This document shows positions 63,064 to 64,000 of a stretch of 64,000 nt of DNA, piece by piece. The notes below the pieces were generated by a model. It made no database searches, was not told where the DNA came from, and worked only from the letters and a program-made list of their open reading frames with translations. This stretch comes from Salvia splendens (Eukaryota; Streptophyta; Magnoliopsida; Lamiales; Lamiaceae). The stretch's first letter is position 1. The number at the start of each line of letters is the position of its first letter. The stretch is from the NCBI RefSeq assembly GCF_004379255.2, contig NC_056039.1, positions 9,536,501 through 9,600,500 on the forward strand, read 5' to 3'. A program made the position numbers and the translations under genes.

Positions 63064-63413
63064 TATGATTAATAGAGATTTGCACTCGATTATCTTACCC
63101 TATTGTGCTATTAGCCAAGTTTTGCAAATACAAATATATATGTGACTCTTTTCTCTAAAGCTAGTAGTCAATGCTTATCAGTTCTTTTATAGTGATACAA
63201 ACGTTTGGCATATGCATGATTGGAAAGTGGCCAAAGTCTTAATATTTTGTGTTGTAGAATACTTGGTTTCGAGAGTGAATGAACGAGTGAGAATAATGTT
63301 TTTCATTTTATATTGATAAGGGGTAACCTTGTAATTACACAATCAAAGTTCTAAAACATCTCAAAATGTTGTCGTTTGACGTCTTTCTTTCAAAAAAATT
63401 TATACAATGACCC
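63064..63413. other. AT-rich spacer
   Basis: No gene or repeat end was recognised between the hAT element and the last Harbinger element. Confidence 0.4.
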
Positions 63414-64000
63414 TAAGAGCATCCGCAACGCCACCGCCGTCCGCGCCGCTGGAACGGATGTGTCTCGCCGCCACGCCAGCGAGCAGCTGACGTATCGCGC
63501 GGTGATTGGTTAACGGCATAGCCGTTGCCTTTAGATGTTTTTTTTAATTTTAAATCGGTTTTTAATTTAAAAAAGCGATAAAAAATACTATAAAAAAAAT
63601 TCACTTCCCAACAAAATTATAACCGTTTATTAACGTTTTTTACACTTTTTTTATTTTTTTTATTTTTTCCCCCAAAAAATACACATTTTCATCTATAAAT
63701 ACCCCCACTTTCACACCCAAATATTCACATCAAACTACATAATTCTCATCTTCATTCTCCAATATCCATTCTCATCTTCATTCTCCCATATCCATTTTCA
63801 TCTTCATTCTCTCATACCCTAACAATGTCCGGCCAAGGCGATGACAACCCGCCCTCTCACGGTTGGAACCCCGAATGGTTTGGTGCACAACCGTTTCCTA
63901 GTCCGGAAACGGAATATTCGGCCCTTCCTCTCATCCAAGATTCGGTCTTTCCAGGTGGCTACCGGCCATACCCAATAGACGACCAAGGTGCCTCCGAAGG
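63414..64000 (+). mobile_element. PIF/Harbinger element 7, cut by the window edge
   Basis: GAGCATCCGCAACGCC starts at 63417 after TAA (63414-63416), matching the ends of the other Harbinger elements here. The GC-rich subterminal block, the TATAAATACCCCC near 63696 and the ORF1 start follow in the same order as in element 4. The right end is outside the window. Confidence 0.75.
63825..64000 (+). CDS. Harbinger ORF1 protein, N-terminal part (runs off window)
   Basis: The frame opens at the ATG at 63825 with MSGQGDDNPPSHGWN and stays open to the last base, 58 complete codons. The start, about 125 bases after the TATA-like motif, and the Pro/Ser/Gly-rich beginning are like those of the ORF1 at 29845. 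No DNA-binding domain has been reached yet, so it cannot be judged whether this copy is intact. Confidence 0.55.
   Translation, partial: MSGQGDDNPPSHGWNPEWFGAQPFPSPETEYSALPLIQDSVFPGGYRPYPIDDQGASE

Overview
The window is nuclear DNA of a flowering plant. Several protein-coding genes have GT-AG introns and plant-type families: a cytokinin-response ERF, a plastid-type terpene synthase and an LRR-VIII receptor kinase. The spacers are very AT-rich and packed with plant transposon families (PIF/Harbinger, Stowaway, Mutator-like, hAT, TRIM, Ty1/copia, LINE, SINE). A TPS-g terpene synthase fits a eudicot. An aromatic asterid such as a Lamiales species is only a guess.

Layout. Bases 1-8900 are gene-free: two abutting PIF/Harbinger derivatives (932-2575), an apparent Ty3/gypsy LTR remnant (about 2740-4050), a third Harbinger derivative (6553-7299) and AT-rich spacer. 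Bases 8930-18850 hold three same-strand copies of the small respiratory complex III subunit QCR8 (starts at 9101, 12304 and 18383). A ribosomal protein RPL10/uL16 gene on the minus strand (14639-16281) lies between copies two and three, and a 5'-truncated LINE lies between copies one and two. Bases 19995-27850 carry an intact 20-coding-exon LRR receptor kinase on the minus strand, whose stop codon is almost touched by a SINE. Bases 28360-41190 are a transposon-rich gene desert: Stowaway, a 1.9-kb Harbinger element with an intact ORF1, a further Harbinger MITE pair, a Mutator-like element with long terminal repeats, a hAT MITE, a LINE remnant and a TRIM retrotransposon. Bases 41787-45345 are a TPS-g terpene synthase whose first intron is a 1.4-kb minisatellite with higher-order structure, interrupted by a Stowaway MITE. 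Bases 45668-49018 are a minus-strand proteasome ATPase, a divergent RPT3 paralogue. An intronless cytokinin-response-factor ERF is at 52470-53150. Bases 57047-63055 are a hAT element that was split by a young but already broken Ty1/copia retrotransposon. The right edge cuts a seventh Harbinger element after its ORF1 start codon.

The genes are unrelated and do not form a pathway: respiratory chain, cytosolic ribosome, surface signalling, volatile terpenoid synthesis, protein degradation and hormone-responsive transcription. The most unusual features are the terpene synthase intron array, which appears to have grown out of the exon-1 splice junction; the RPT3 copy, altered in a normally invariant ATPase segment; the triplicated QCR8; the SINE supplying a receptor kinase 3' UTR; and the clarity of the nested transposon events, most with readable target-site duplications. 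All calls come from reading the sequence without database searches.
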